From NCBI RefSeq assembly GCF_030698145.1, contig NZ_JAUYNW010000123.1, positions 1 through 34,295 of the forward strand: DNA of 34,295 bases, given 5' to 3'. How positions within the stretch are numbered: position 1 is the first letter of the stretch; the number at the start of each line of letters is the position of its first letter. The stretch comes from Phenylobacterium sp. (GTDB lineage: Bacteria; Pseudomonadota; Alphaproteobacteria; Caulobacterales; Caulobacteraceae). A program made the translations under genes and the position numbers. Under the pieces are notes generated by a model. It was not told the DNA's origin. It did no database searches and worked only from the letters and a program-made list of their open reading frames with translations. This document shows positions 1-8,253 of the stretch, in pieces.

Positions 1-371
1 CTCGAGGTTCGGGCGCCGCCGGTTTTGCAGGAGGGCGCGCGCGCATCCGCCGTTCGCGGTGTCGAAAGCGACATCGCGGGCGGTAGGCCGGAAAGGGGCT
101 CGAGCGGCGCTGCCCATTGGTGTGTTCCCAGGCGCGCCCCACTCAGCGGAACGCGGATCGGATAATGCGTCGTCGCCGAGGGGCGATGAGCTGACGCTGG
201 CTTCGCGCGGACTGCGGCCTTGCGACGCAAGGCGCGCTCCAGCGCGGCGCGACATTGCAACACTAAGCGACAAAAGGAAAGCGGCGCGGTCGTCGCGGCC
301 GCGACCCGCGCGGGTTAACCGTTTGTCCATGTCGCTTAAGGCTATATGACGGTTCAGATTCAAACTGTTGC
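1..371. other. gene-free divergent leader upstream of amiC
   Basis: I find no convincing gene here. The open frames have the composition of random GC-rich sequence and match no family I know. The stretch contains a promoter for amiC (323-348), a perfect 14-bp palindrome at 292-305, and a 9-bp inverted repeat (TAAGCGACA at 264-272, TGTCGCTTA at 330-338). In Caulobacter the gene divergent from amiC is, as I recall, rne (RNase E) with a long untranslated leader. The left part of this stretch could be that leader, but the neighbouring gene lies outside the window, so this is inference only. Confidence 0.5.
323..348 (+). promoter_or_regulatory. putative sigma-70-type promoter of amiC
   Basis: TTGTCCA at 323-329 and GCTATATG at 341-348 are separated by 11 nt. 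This fits the Caulobacter housekeeping consensus TTGaCgS-N10-14-GCTANAWC with one mismatch in each element. The expected transcript start near 355 would leave a 5' leader of about 30 nt before amiC. Confidence 0.45.
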
Positions 372-383
372 GTGTGGGGTTGG

Positions 384-1592
384 ATGTTCGCGCGGGTTGG
401 CGAACTGTTTCGGGCGAATGGCGTGCGCGTGCTGGCCGCGGCGGCCGCGGGCGTCTGCTGCCTGGCCATCGTCGCCGCCGCCCAGGCCGCCAACGTCACC
501 GCCGGAATCCTGAAGGTCCGCCTCGGCGGCGACCAGGTCGAGACCCGCATCGTCATCGACATGAACCGCTCGGCCACGGGCAAGATCGCCTCGGACGGCG
601 CGCAGGACCGCCGGCTGGTGCTGAACCTGAACGGCGCCTCCGTGGAGGGGCCGCTGCAGGGCGCGGGCCTTGGCCTCGTGAAGAATTGGGTTGTGGATCA
701 AGGCGCTGCGGGCGCGCGGCTGCGGGTCGATCTCGCCGCCGACGTGGTCGTCAAGCGCCGCTTCCTGCTGCCGCCGGCCGATGGGATCGGCAATTACCGC
801 TATGTGATCGACCTGGCCGCCAAGGTCCCGCCCACCCGGACCATGGTCGCCGCCGGCGCCCGCATGACCTCGGCGGCCCTGCCGGTGGTTCCGGTCACCG
901 CGCCGCCGCTTTCGCTCAAGAAAGTCATCGTCATCGACGCCGGTCACGGCGGCAAGGACCCCGGCGCCAAGGGCGCGACGGGCGCCGAAAAGGACGTGAC
1001 CCTGGCCGCGGCCCGGGCGCTCAAGACCCGACTCGAGAAGACCGGTCGCTACAAGGTCGTGATGACCCGTGATTCGGACGTCTATGTCGCCCACGACATC
1101 CGGGTGAAGATCGCCCGGCGCGCCGACGCCGACCTGTTCATCTCCCTTCACGCGGACTCCGGCACCGATTCGAGCCTGCGCGGCGCCAGCGTCTACACCC
1201 TGGCTGATCGCGCCAGCGGTCGCTCGGCCAAGTTCGTCAACAAGGACGACTGGTTCATGCGGGCCGGCTCGCATGGCGACAACGGGGTCTCGACCATCCT
1301 GCTGGACCTGACCCAGCGCATGACACGCAACCGCTCGGCCACCTTCGCCGAGGTGCTGCTGTCGCGGATCGACGACCACCAGCAACTGCTGCGCCGCAGC
1401 CACCGCGAGGCGGGCCTGGCCGTGTTGCTGGCGCCCGACGTGCCCGCCGTGCTGCTGGAGATGGGTTTCATCACCAATCCGGCCGATGAAGCCACTCTGC
1501 GTGACGCCGGCAGCCGCAGCCGCCTGATGGGCGGCGTCGCCGACGCCATCGACGACTACTTCGGCCAACAGACCCGTCTCGCCTCGCGCTGA
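384..1592 (+). CDS. amiC: N-acetylmuramoyl-L-alanine amidase (AMIN + Amidase_3)
   Basis: Periplasmic zinc amidase that cuts the bond between N-acetylmuramic acid and L-alanine in peptidoglycan, used in cell separation. Residues 1-35 form a signal peptide ending in an AQA-type site. Residues about 37-150 are an AMIN domain (peptidoglycan or septum targeting) and about 180-400 the Amidase_3 catalytic domain. The zinc ligands and catalytic glutamates are visible: His188 (DAGHGG), Glu202 (GAEKD), His256 (SLHAD) and Glu359 (LLEMGF). The product is 402 residues. A GTG at 372, in frame, would add four residues. I prefer ATG 384 because GGGG lies just upstream, though neither start has a strong ribosome site. 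The PBP1A gene follows after 96 nt. Family assignment is secure; the symbol follows the Caulobacter orthologue. Confidence 0.93.
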   Translation: MFARVGELFRANGVRVLAAAAAGVCCLAIVAAAQAANVTAGILKVRLGGDQVETRIVIDMNRSATGKIASDGAQDRRLVLNLNGASVEGPLQGAGLGLVKNWVVDQGAAGARLRVDLAADVVVKRRFLLPPADGIGNYRYVIDLAAKVPPTRTMVAAGARMTSAALPVVPVTAPPLSLKKVIVIDAGHGGKDPGAKGATGAEKDVTLAAARALKTRLEKTGRYKVVMTRDSDVYVAHDIRVKIARRADADLFISLHADSGTDSSLRGASVYTLADRASGRSAKFVNKDDWFMRAGSHGDNGVSTILLDLTQRMTRNRSATFAEVLLSRIDDHQQLLRRSHREAGLAVLLAPDVPAVLLEMGFITNPADEATLRDAGSRSRLMGGVADAIDDYFGQQTRLASR

Positions 1593-1637
1593 TCGCTGAC
1601 CTGCGCGCTCAGGGCCGTTGGCGCCCGCCACGATGCG

Positions 1638-1657
1638 CGCTAGATCAGATTCTAGCG
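1638..1657. terminator. small hairpin between amiC and the PBP1A gene
   Basis: CGCTAGA (1638-1644) and TCTAGCG (1651-1657) form a perfect 7-bp stem with a 6-nt loop, 46 nt after the amiC stop. No T-run follows. It may be a weak terminator, an RNA processing site or an operator for the next gene. Confidence 0.3.
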
Positions 1658-1688
1658 GGGCCCGGCGGCCCGCGGAGGTAAGTTAGTC

Positions 1689-4064
1689 TTGAAGCCCCCC
1701 GAAAGATGGGTCGCGATCGCCGGCGTCGCCGTGCTGAGCGCAATCGCCTTGGCCGGGTTCGCCATCGCCATCTACGCCGCATGGCTGTTCCACGACATGC
1801 CCGACGCGGGCGACCTGGTGGACTATCGCCCGCCCACCGCCACGCGCGCCTATGCCTGGGACGGGGTGCTGATCGGGGAGTTCTCCCGCGAGCGGCGCAT
1901 CTACGTGCCCTATGACGCCATGCCGCCGCAGCTCGCCCAGGCCTTCCTGGCGGCCGAGGACCGCAATTTCTTCCGCCACGCCGGGGTCGACACCTTCGGC
2001 CTGATGCGGGCCATGGCCAAGAACGTCCAGAACGCGGCCCAGGGCCGACGCCTGGAGGGCGGCTCGACCATCACCCAGCAGGTCGCCAAGAACGTACTGC
2101 TGACCAGCGACGCCACGGTGGGGCGCAAGCTGAAGGAGGCCATCTTGGCCGGGCGGCTGGAGCAGACGCTCAACAAGGAGCAGATTCTCGAGCTCTATCT
2201 GAACGAGATCTGGCTGGGTTACCGGTCCTACGGGGTGGGCGCGGCGGCCTACAACTATTTCGGCAAGTCGATCTCGGACCTCACCCTGGCCGAGAGCGCC
2301 TATCTGGCGGCCCTGCCCAAGGGGCCGGACAACTACCATCCCCTGCGCCGCAAGCAGCAGGCCATCATCCGGCGCAACTGGATCCTGGACCAGATGGCCG
2401 GCCTGGGCTGGGTCAGCCGCCAGGCCGCCGAGGCCGCCAAGCGCGAGGACCTGAAGGTCCAGAACGCCCCCAGCCGGGCCAAGTACCGCGACGGCGACTT
2501 CTTCGTCGAGGAGGTTCGCCGCCGGGGTCTGGCGACCCTCGGACCGCGCCTGAACGAGGGCGGCTACTATATGCGCACCACGCTCGATCCGCGGCTGCAG
2601 ACCGCCGCGCGGGTGGCGCTGATGAACGGGCTCGAGGCCTACGACCGGCGGCATGGCTGGCGGGGGGCCTGGGGCCGGGTCGAGGTGGCCGACGGCTGGG
2701 AGGCCATGGCCAAGAAGAAGAAGCCGCCGGCCGAACGCCGCGACTGGCGCGCGGCCCTGGTGATCGAGTCCTCGGGCGCGACGGTTCGGGTCAAGACCGC
2801 CGACAGCGGCATGACCGGCGGGATCATCAACCAGGATGTGACCTGGGCTCGGGCGGGCAAGGGGCTCAATGTCGGCGATCTGGTGTTCGTCGAGCCCGCC
2901 GAGGGCGGCGGCTTCCACCTGCGCCAGATTCCCATCGTCAACGGCGCGCTTGTGGCCATGGAGCCCAATTCCGGCCGGGTGCTGGCCATGGTGGGCGGCT
3001 ATTCGTTCTCGCTGTCGAACTTCAACCGCGCCACCCAGGCGATGCGCCAGCCGGGCTCGGCCTTCAAGCCGATCGTCTACGCCGCGGCCCTGGAGAACGG
3101 CTACACGCCGTCCAGCGTGGTGATGGACTCCGCGATCACGCTCAAGGGCGCCGCCGGCCAGAACTGGACGCCTGAGAACTACAACAAGAAGTACTACGGC
3201 GCGCTCACCCTGCGCCGCGGCCTGGAGCTGTCGCGCAACGCCATGACCGTTCGTCTGGCCCAGGGCGTGGGGATGACCAAGATCAGTGAGCTCGCCAAGC
3301 GGATGGGCGTGGTCAAGGACATGGACAAGGTGCTGGCCATGGCGCTGGGGGCTGGGGAGACCACCCCGTTCAAGCTGACGTCGGCCTATGCCTCCTTCGT
3401 CAATGGCGGTCGCCGCATCGAGCCGCACCTGATCGAACTGGTCCAGGACCGCAACGGCGAAACCATCTTCCGGGCCGACAAGCGTGACTGCCCCCGCTGC
3501 GGCGCGGGATTCAATGGCGACGAGAGCCCCCGCGTGCCGCCCGGCGGCGACCAGGTGATGGACCCGATCACCGCCTATCAGATCACCTCCATGCTGCAAG
3601 GCGTCGTCCAACGCGGTACGGCGACCTCGGCCCTGGTCCTGGACCGTCCGGTGGGGGGCAAGACCGGCACCACCAACGAGTACCGCAGCGCCTGGTTCGT
3701 GGGCTTCACGCCGCAGGTCGTGGCCGGGATCTTCGTCGGCTTCGACGACAACCGCGGCCTGGGCAACGGGGAGACCGGGACGACGGCGGCGGTGCCGATC
3801 TTCATCGAGTTCATGGCCGAAGCGGCCAGGGACCTGCCCAAGACCGAGTTCAAGGCGCCAACCAACGCCAAGTTCGCCATGGTCCGCGGCATCCGTGAGG
3901 CTTTCCGCCCCGGCACCGAACCGCAGGTGAGGCTGCCCAGCGCCGCCGCGTCCAGCGCCGGGCCGCAGCCCTACAACCAGGTCTGGCCGGACGGAAAGCT
4001 CACCCCCAACGCCACGCCCCCGCCGCCCGTGAAGAAGCCGGACGACATGACGGGTCTGTACTGA
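1689..4064 (+). CDS. mrcA: penicillin-binding protein 1A, bifunctional transglycosylase/transpeptidase
   Basis: Class A PBP that polymerises lipid II into glycan strands and cross-links them at the outer face of the inner membrane. A short cytoplasmic start is followed by one membrane anchor (about 8-32). The GT51 transglycosylase domain has catalytic Glu90 in EDRNFF, then GGSTITQQ and the RKLKEA/ELYLNE motifs. An OB-like linker leads into the transpeptidase domain with SxxK at 457-460 (SAFK), SxN at 515-517 (SRN) and KTG at 658-660. At 791 residues it is full length. The start is TTG at 1689, supported by GGAGG at 1674-1678 with a 10-nt spacer; no ATG or GTG fits better. A Cys-Pro-Arg-Cys motif sits at 601-604, between SxN and KTG. 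Essentially certain as a class A PBP; 1A rather than another class A type is by similarity. Confidence 0.95.
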   Translation: MKPPERWVAIAGVAVLSAIALAGFAIAIYAAWLFHDMPDAGDLVDYRPPTATRAYAWDGVLIGEFSRERRIYVPYDAMPPQLAQAFLAAEDRNFFRHAGVDTFGLMRAMAKNVQNAAQGRRLEGGSTITQQVAKNVLLTSDATVGRKLKEAILAGRLEQTLNKEQILELYLNEIWLGYRSYGVGAAAYNYFGKSISDLTLAESAYLAALPKGPDNYHPLRRKQQAIIRRNWILDQMAGLGWVSRQAAEAAKREDLKVQNAPSRAKYRDGDFFVEEVRRRGLATLGPRLNEGGYYMRTTLDPRLQTAARVALMNGLEAYDRRHGWRGAWGRVEVADGWEAMAKKKKPPAERRDWRAALVIESSGATVRVKTADSGMTGGIINQDVTWARAGKGLNVGDLVFVEPAEGGGFHLRQIPIVNGALVAMEPNSGRVLAMVGGYSFSLSNFNRATQAMRQPGSAFKPIVYAAALENGYTPSSVVMDSAITLKGAAGQNWTPENYNKKYYGALTLRRGLELSRNAMTVRLAQGVGMTKISELAKRMGVVKDMDKVLAMALGAGETTPFKLTSAYASFVNGGRRIEPHLIELVQDRNGETIFRADKRDCPRCGAGFNGDESPRVPPGGDQVMDPITAYQITSMLQGVVQRGTATSALVLDRPVGGKTGTTNEYRSAWFVGFTPQVVAGIFVGFDDNRGLGNGETGTTAAVPIFIEFMAEAARDLPKTEFKAPTNAKFAMVRGIREAFRPGTEPQVRLPSAAASSAGPQPYNQVWPDGKLTPNATPPPPVKKPDDMTGLY

Positions 4065-4069
4065 CCCCT

Positions 4070-4200
4070 TTCCAGGATCGTCATCCTCGGCCGGAGCGCA
4101 GCGGAGTGCCGGGGATCCATACGCACGAGCCCTTCCGGACAATCGTCGGATACGGAGTTCATGGGTGGCCGGGACAAAGCCCGGCCATGACGAGCGAGAG
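4070..4200. repeat. dispersed palindromic intergenic repeat
   Basis: The spacer between the PBP1A gene and prfB holds a non-coding element with a terminal hairpin: TGGCCGGG (4166-4173), a 6-nt loop and CCCGGCCA (4180-4187). The wording of the element (CTCGGCCGGAG, GTGCCGGGGATCC, then the hairpin) resembles intergenic repeats common in many alphaproteobacterial genomes; that is recall, not a search result. The same 8-bp arms recur in this window at 8480-8501. It could end transcription from the PBP1A gene, but there is no T-tract. Confidence 0.55.
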
Positions 4201-4276
4201 GGGAGGGCCATTGTCTTCGCCCGCGGCGCACGCTATCTGGCGCGACCCCAGAGCACGTCTGGTTCGGAGATTCCCC

Positions 4277-5396
4277 ATGAGAGTGGATGTCGAGGCCGCC
4301 AAGGCCGACATCGAGCAGTCGATCGACCTGCTCAGGAGGCGTCTTTGACTGGGAACCGGCCCTCCGCAAACTCGATGAGCTGAACGCCCGCGTCGAGGAT
4401 CCCACCCTGTGGGACAACGCCGCCTCGGCCCAGGCCACCACCCGCGAACGCTCCAAGCTCGCCGCCCAGATCGAGGCGGTGAAGGCGCTCGACCGCGACC
4501 TGGTCGACGCCGTCGGCTATGCTGAGATGGCCGATGAGGAAGGCGACGAGGCCTCCCTCGAGGAAGCCCGGGCCCAGCTGAAAGGCATCAAGGAACGCGC
4601 CGCGCGGGCCGAGCTGGAGGCCCTGCTGTCGGGCGAGGCCGATGGCAACGACGCCTTCATGGAGATCAATTCCGGGGCCGGCGGCACGGAGTCCAACGAC
4701 TGGGCCGGCATGCTGTTGCGCATGTACACCCGCTGGGCCAACGCCCACGGCATGAGCGTCGACTTCCTGGAGGAGACCTCGGGCGAACAGGCCGGCATCA
4801 AGTCGGTCACCCTGCAGATCAAGGGCCCCAACGCCTACGGCTGGCTGAAGACCGAGGCCGGGGTGCACCGGCTGGTGCGCATCTCGCCCTTCGACGCCGC
4901 CGCCAAGCGCCATACCAGCTTCGCCTCGGTCTGGGTCTATCCGGTGGTCGACGACACCATCGAGATCGAGATCAACCCCTCCGACGTGCGCACCGACACC
5001 TACCGAGCCTCCGGGGCCGGCGGCCAGCACATCAACAAGACCGACTCGGCCGTCCGCCTGACCCACATCCCGACCGGGGTGGCCGTGGCCTGCCAGGCCG
5101 GGCGATCCCAGCACCAGAACCGCGAGGAAGCCTGGAAGATGCTGCGCGCCCGGCTCTACGAGCTGGAGCTGCAGCGGCGCGAGGCCGAGGCCCAGGCGAT
5201 CGCCGACCAGAAGACCGACATCGGCTGGGGCCACCAGATCCGCAGCTACGTCCTGCAGCCCTACCAGATGGTTAAGGACCTGCGGACCGACGTGGAAACC
5301 TCCGACACCCAGGGGGTGCTGGACGGCGACCTGGACGAATTCATGGGCGCGTCCCTCGCCCAGCGGGTCGGCTCGACGCGGGACGCCACCGCCTAG
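4277..5396 (+). CDS. prfB: peptide chain release factor 2 (programmed +1 frameshift)
   Basis: RF2 recognises UGA and UAA stop codons and triggers release of the finished protein. The gene is read in two frames. Codons 1-23 run from ATG 4277 to CTT 4343-4345 and meet an in-frame TGA at 4346-4348. A +1 slip skips T4346 and continues at GAC 4347, giving 372 residues. The stop-codon recognition motif SPF is at residues 203-205 and the catalytic GGQ at 248-250, close to the E. coli positions (205-207 and 250-252). No strong ribosome site is seen before ATG 4277. The first 23 codons would be missed if the downstream frame alone were annotated. The signal is conserved and the call is very secure. 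Confidence 0.96.
4331..4349 (+). promoter_or_regulatory. prfB autoregulatory +1 frameshift site
   Basis: The site reads CTC AGG AGG CGT CTT TGA C. It has a perfect internal Shine-Dalgarno (AGGAGG, 4334-4339), a 3-nt spacer, the slippery CTT and a TGA followed by C. Spacing is identical to the E. coli site (AGGGGG TAT CTT TGA C). When RF2 is scarce the ribosome pauses at TGA and slips forward, making more RF2; when RF2 is abundant it terminates after 23 residues. Confidence 0.95.
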
Positions 5397-5467
5397 CCAA
5401 CAGCGGCGTTTGCAATTCGCGCCCGGCGGGCGTCTTGATTTAGGCGTTCAGCGAGGAGCGGGTTGCG

Positions 5468-6175
5468 ATGCAAAAGGTCCGCTGCGAATGGGGGCTGCAC
5501 GGTGTCGAGGCGCTGCGCGAGCGGAGCGCCGTGCTGGTGATCGTCGACGTGCTGTCCTTCTCAACCGCCGTCGACGTGGCGGTTCACCGGCATGCCAAGA
5601 TCTATCCGTTCCCATACGGCGACGAGGACGCCGCGAGGGACGAGGCCGTGCGGGTCGGCGCGCGCCTCGCGGCCAGCCGAAGGGCAGGGGGGCAGCTCAG
5701 CCTGTCGCCGGCCAGCCTGCTGAAGCTCAATCCCGGCGAACGCCTGGTGCTGCCGTCGCCTAACGGTTCGCGGCTGTCCCTGGCCGGGGGCCACGCCACG
5801 GTTCTGGCGGGCTGCCTGCGCAACGCCTCGGCCGTGGCGGCCAAGGCCCGCGCCCTGGCGGACGGCCACGACATCGCGGTCATCCCAGCCGGCGAACGTT
5901 GGCCGGACGGTTCCCTGCGACCGGCCGTGGAGGACCTGATCGGCGCCGGGGCGGTGATCGAGGCCCTGGGGCTGGCCATGTCGGCGGAGGCCCAGGTGGC
6001 CTGCGAGGCGTTCCGCTGCGCCAGGCCGCATCTGCGGGCGCTCATCGGCGACTGCATGTCGGGCCGGGAGCTGAGCGACCGCGGCCACGAACTGGATGTG
6101 GAGATCGCCCTGGAGCTGGACGTGAGCCACTGTGCGCCAGTGCTGAAAAACGGCGCCTATGAAGACGCGGCCTAG
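5468..6175 (+). CDS. comB: ComB-family 2-phosphosulfolactate phosphatase
   Basis: Member of the ComB family, whose archaeal type enzyme is a magnesium-dependent acid phosphatase that removes phosphate from 2-phosphosulfolactate in coenzyme M synthesis. Visible family features are the N-terminal VIVDVLSFST stretch (about 22-31), SPNGS near 96, GCLRNAS near 116 and the acidic VEDLIGAGAV near 155. At 235 residues it has normal length. GAGGAG at 5453-5458 supports ATG 5468. Alphaproteobacteria generally do not make coenzyme M and no other coenzyme M gene is in the window, so the physiological substrate here is unknown; sulfolactate metabolism is one possibility. The DUF1801 gene follows after 15 nt, suggesting co-transcription. 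Confidence 0.8.
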   Translation: MQKVRCEWGLHGVEALRERSAVLVIVDVLSFSTAVDVAVHRHAKIYPFPYGDEDAARDEAVRVGARLAASRRAGGQLSLSPASLLKLNPGERLVLPSPNGSRLSLAGGHATVLAGCLRNASAVAAKARALADGHDIAVIPAGERWPDGSLRPAVEDLIGAGAVIEALGLAMSAEAQVACEAFRCARPHLRALIGDCMSGRELSDRGHELDVEIALELDVSHCAPVLKNGAYEDAA

Positions 6176-6190
6176 CCCCGAGGAGGTCAG

Positions 6191-6634
6191 ATGAGCCAGC
6201 TCTTTCGGCTCTCCGGCGCGGTCCAGCGGGACCCCGAGATCGAGGCCTGGTTCTCCGGCGGGGTGCGGATCGACCGAGAGATCGAGGCCTGGCCGCCGGA
6301 TCTGGAAGATGAGCTGCGCCGGGCCGCGCGGACTTGGTTCGAACAGATGCGGAGCTGCGGCGCCGACGTCCGCGAGCTCATGCACGATGGCTGCCCCGTC
6401 GCCTGCGTGGAGGACGCGCCGTTTGGATACGTCAACGCATTCAAGGCCCACGTGAACGTCGGCTTCTTCTGCGGCGCGATGCTCGACGACCCGGAGGGCC
6501 TTCTGGAAGGCGCCGGCAAGCGGATGCGGCACGTGAAGCTCCGCGGTCCGCAGCAGGTGAACGCCGACGCCCTGCGGGACCTCATAGTCGCGGCCTACGA
6601 GGACATCCGGATACGACTCAGGTCCGAACCCTGA
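6191..6634 (+). CDS. DUF1801 (YdhG-like) domain protein
   Basis: Soluble 147-residue protein with the DUF1801 pattern in its second half: a central FGYVNAFKAHVNVGFF segment, then GAMLDDP, LLEGAGKRMRHVKLR and a C-terminal helix with AAYEDIRIR. The family is widespread and small, and its molecular function is not established. No signal peptide or membrane segment is present. AGGAGG at 6181-6186 lies 4 nt before the ATG. It sits 15 nt after the comB-family gene and probably forms a two-gene unit with it. It converges on the bactofilin gene, with only 10 nt between the two stop codons. Confidence 0.75.
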   Translation: MSQLFRLSGAVQRDPEIEAWFSGGVRIDREIEAWPPDLEDELRRAARTWFEQMRSCGADVRELMHDGCPVACVEDAPFGYVNAFKAHVNVGFFCGAMLDDPEGLLEGAGKRMRHVKLRGPQQVNADALRDLIVAAYEDIRIRLRSEP

Positions 6635-6644
6635 GGGGGCGGTC

Positions 6645-7118
6645 TCAGCCCACCTGGGCGCTGGGTTCGCGAACCTCGGTCTCGGAGACCAGGGTGGGGG
6701 CGGAGATGGCCGGCGGGGCGGCGGGGCGCTGGAACTTCAGGCTGCGGCCCTGGAAGAAGGCGCCCGATTCCATGGCCAGCTGTTCGTGGGTGATGTCGCC
6801 GTCCACATAGGCCGTGCCGTGCAGGCGGACCTGTTTGGCGCTGATCTGGCCGATGACCCGGCCGCGGGTCTCGACGACCTCGGCGAAGATCGCGCCCTCC
6901 ACATGGCCGGTCTCGCCGATGGTGACCTTGTCCACGCGGACCTCGCCGCGCACCACGCCGTCGATCTGCAGCTCGCCCTCGCCGATGACGCTGCCTTCGA
7001 TGGTGATGTTGTCGGAGATCAGCGAAGGGGCCCGCGGAGCCTTGCGGCCCGCCTCGGGAGGCGCCGCCATGTCCGGAACCTGCTTGTCGGAGGTGCTTTT
7101 AATCGCCTTGGAGAACAT
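6645..7118 (-). CDS. bacA: bactofilin
   Basis: Bactofilins are bacterial cytoskeletal proteins that polymerise without nucleotides into filaments at the inner membrane and recruit cell-wall enzymes. The protein has 157 residues: a disordered, basic, proline-rich N-terminus (about 1-32), a DUF583 right-handed beta-helix core (about 33-130) with regular GEGELQIDG, VRGEVRVDK and VEGAIFAE turns, and a proline-rich tail. Its start lies inside the end of the M23 peptidase gene (20-nt overlap), so both are probably made from one transcript by coupled translation. In Caulobacter the orthologue BacA acts with BacB in recruiting a wall synthase at the stalk base; the role in this organism is inferred. 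Confidence 0.92.
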   Translation of the reverse strand: MFSKAIKSTSDKQVPDMAAPPEAGRKAPRAPSLISDNITIEGSVIGEGELQIDGVVRGEVRVDKVTIGETGHVEGAIFAEVVETRGRVIGQISAKQVRLHGTAYVDGDITHEQLAMESGAFFQGRSLKFQRPAAPPAISAPTLVSETEVREPSAQVG

Positions 7119-8253
7119 AGTCGCCCGCCTTCACGTAACGGCCGGGGTTCTGCGCCCGTCCGTTGACCCAAACCTCATAATGCAGGTGCGGGCCGGTGGA
7201 GCGGCCCGTGGAGCCCATGGCCCCGATCCGCTGGCCGACGGCGACGCGCTGGCCCGGACGGACCCCGATGGCCTGGAGGTGAGCATAGCGGGTCTTGAAG
7301 CCGCGGCCGTGGTCGATCTCGATGGTGTTGCCGTAGCCTGAACGAACGCCGGTGAAAGACACCACGCCCGGCGCCGTCGACTGGATCGGGAAGTTGTAGC
7401 CGCCGGTGAAGTCCAGGCCCGAATGGAAGGCTGGGCGCCGCGTGAAGGGGTCGAAGCGGACGCCGAAGCCGCTGCTGGTGCCTGTGGAGACCGGGCGGGC
7501 GAAGGGTAGGTTCTGCGCCGCCTCGGCCAGGGCGCCGGCCTCGGAAAGGTTGGTCGCCGCGTGCTGTATGCGCTGGGCGAAGCCCTCGTCCACGTCCAGG
7601 ACGGCGGCCAGGGCTCGGGGATCCTTGGCCTCGATTAGCGGTCCGCCGAGCGAGCCACCCTTGGGCACATAGGACGACGGCGTCAGGCCGGCCAGGCGGA
7701 AGGCCAGGCGCAGACGGTCGGCGCGGGTCTTGGCGAAGGTGTCGGCCGCGTCGATCAGCCGTTCCTGGCCCGCACGCACCAGCTCGATGCGGCGCATGGG
7801 GCTGACGGTGGCCGGGATGTTGCTGGCCTTGCGGATGGTGGGGGCCAGGGCCGTGGCGACGCCCGGGGCGTCCTTGATGTCGCTGAGCAGCATGGCGAGC
7901 GCCGCGTGGCGCTTCTCGACCGTGATGGCCAACTGGTCCACGCCGCCCTCGGCGGCGGTCAGCTGGGCCACTGCGCTGTTCAAGCGGGCTTCGCGGTCGG
8001 CAACCAGTCGCTCGGATTTGGCCTGCATGCGGGCCAGTTGCTGGTCGTGGCCGGACATCGCCATGGCGTTGACCAGCATGGCCGCGGTGCAGACGCCCAT
8101 CCACAGCGCGCCAGCCGCCACCGCGCCGGCGCCGGCCAGCTGCTTGCCGGTGGTCAGTACGAACGCCCGCATTTCCCCGCCGGAGCGGACATAGAGATGT
8201 CTTTCGGGAAATAGCTCATCAAGCGATCGGCGAAGGCGCGCAAAGCGTGTCAT
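7099..8253 (-). CDS. lmdC: membrane-anchored M23 (LytM) endopeptidase, bactofilin partner
   Basis: Zinc DD-endopeptidase family protein acting on peptidoglycan cross-links. The N-terminal about 35 residues are basic and cytoplasmic (MTRFARLRRSL, then FPERHLYVRSGGEMRAF). A membrane segment lies at about 42-66, a periplasmic coiled-coil-like region follows to about 135, and the M23 domain covers about 265-370. All metal and catalytic residues are present: His277 and Asp281 (HSGLD), His325 (YAHL), His356 and His358 (HLH). I chose ATG 8253 because the conserved N-terminal segment begins there; the frame is open 30 codons further up but that stretch looks non-coding. In Hyphomonas the equivalent LmdC binds bactofilin through its cytoplasmic N-terminus, as I recall; the operon here fits that. 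Symbol assigned by architecture and context. Confidence 0.88.
   Translation of the reverse strand: MTRFARLRRSLDELFPERHLYVRSGGEMRAFVLTTGKQLAGAGAVAAGALWMGVCTAAMLVNAMAMSGHDQQLARMQAKSERLVADREARLNSAVAQLTAAEGGVDQLAITVEKRHAALAMLLSDIKDAPGVATALAPTIRKASNIPATVSPMRRIELVRAGQERLIDAADTFAKTRADRLRLAFRLAGLTPSSYVPKGGSLGGPLIEAKDPRALAAVLDVDEGFAQRIQHAATNLSEAGALAEAAQNLPFARPVSTGTSSGFGVRFDPFTRRPAFHSGLDFTGGYNFPIQSTAPGVVSFTGVRSGYGNTIEIDHGRGFKTRYAHLQAIGVRPGQRVAVGQRIGAMGSTGRSTGPHLHYEVWVNGRAQNPGRYVKAGDYVLQGD

Noticed and set aside
59..349. 96-codon open frame in the leader before amiC
   Set aside because: GTG start, no ribosome site, random Arg/Ala/Ser-rich composition and no family resemblance; it also overlaps the predicted amiC promoter.
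1683..4211. 842-codon open frame antisense to the PBP1A gene
   Set aside because: Long antisense frames are expected opposite GC-rich genes with strong third-position GC; the product is His/Gly/Arg-rich with no domain, while the sense frame has every PBP motif.
5561..6532. 323-codon antisense frame across comB and the DUF1801 gene
   Set aside because: Low-complexity His/Gly/Val product without motifs, opposite two frames with good ribosome sites and recognisable families.
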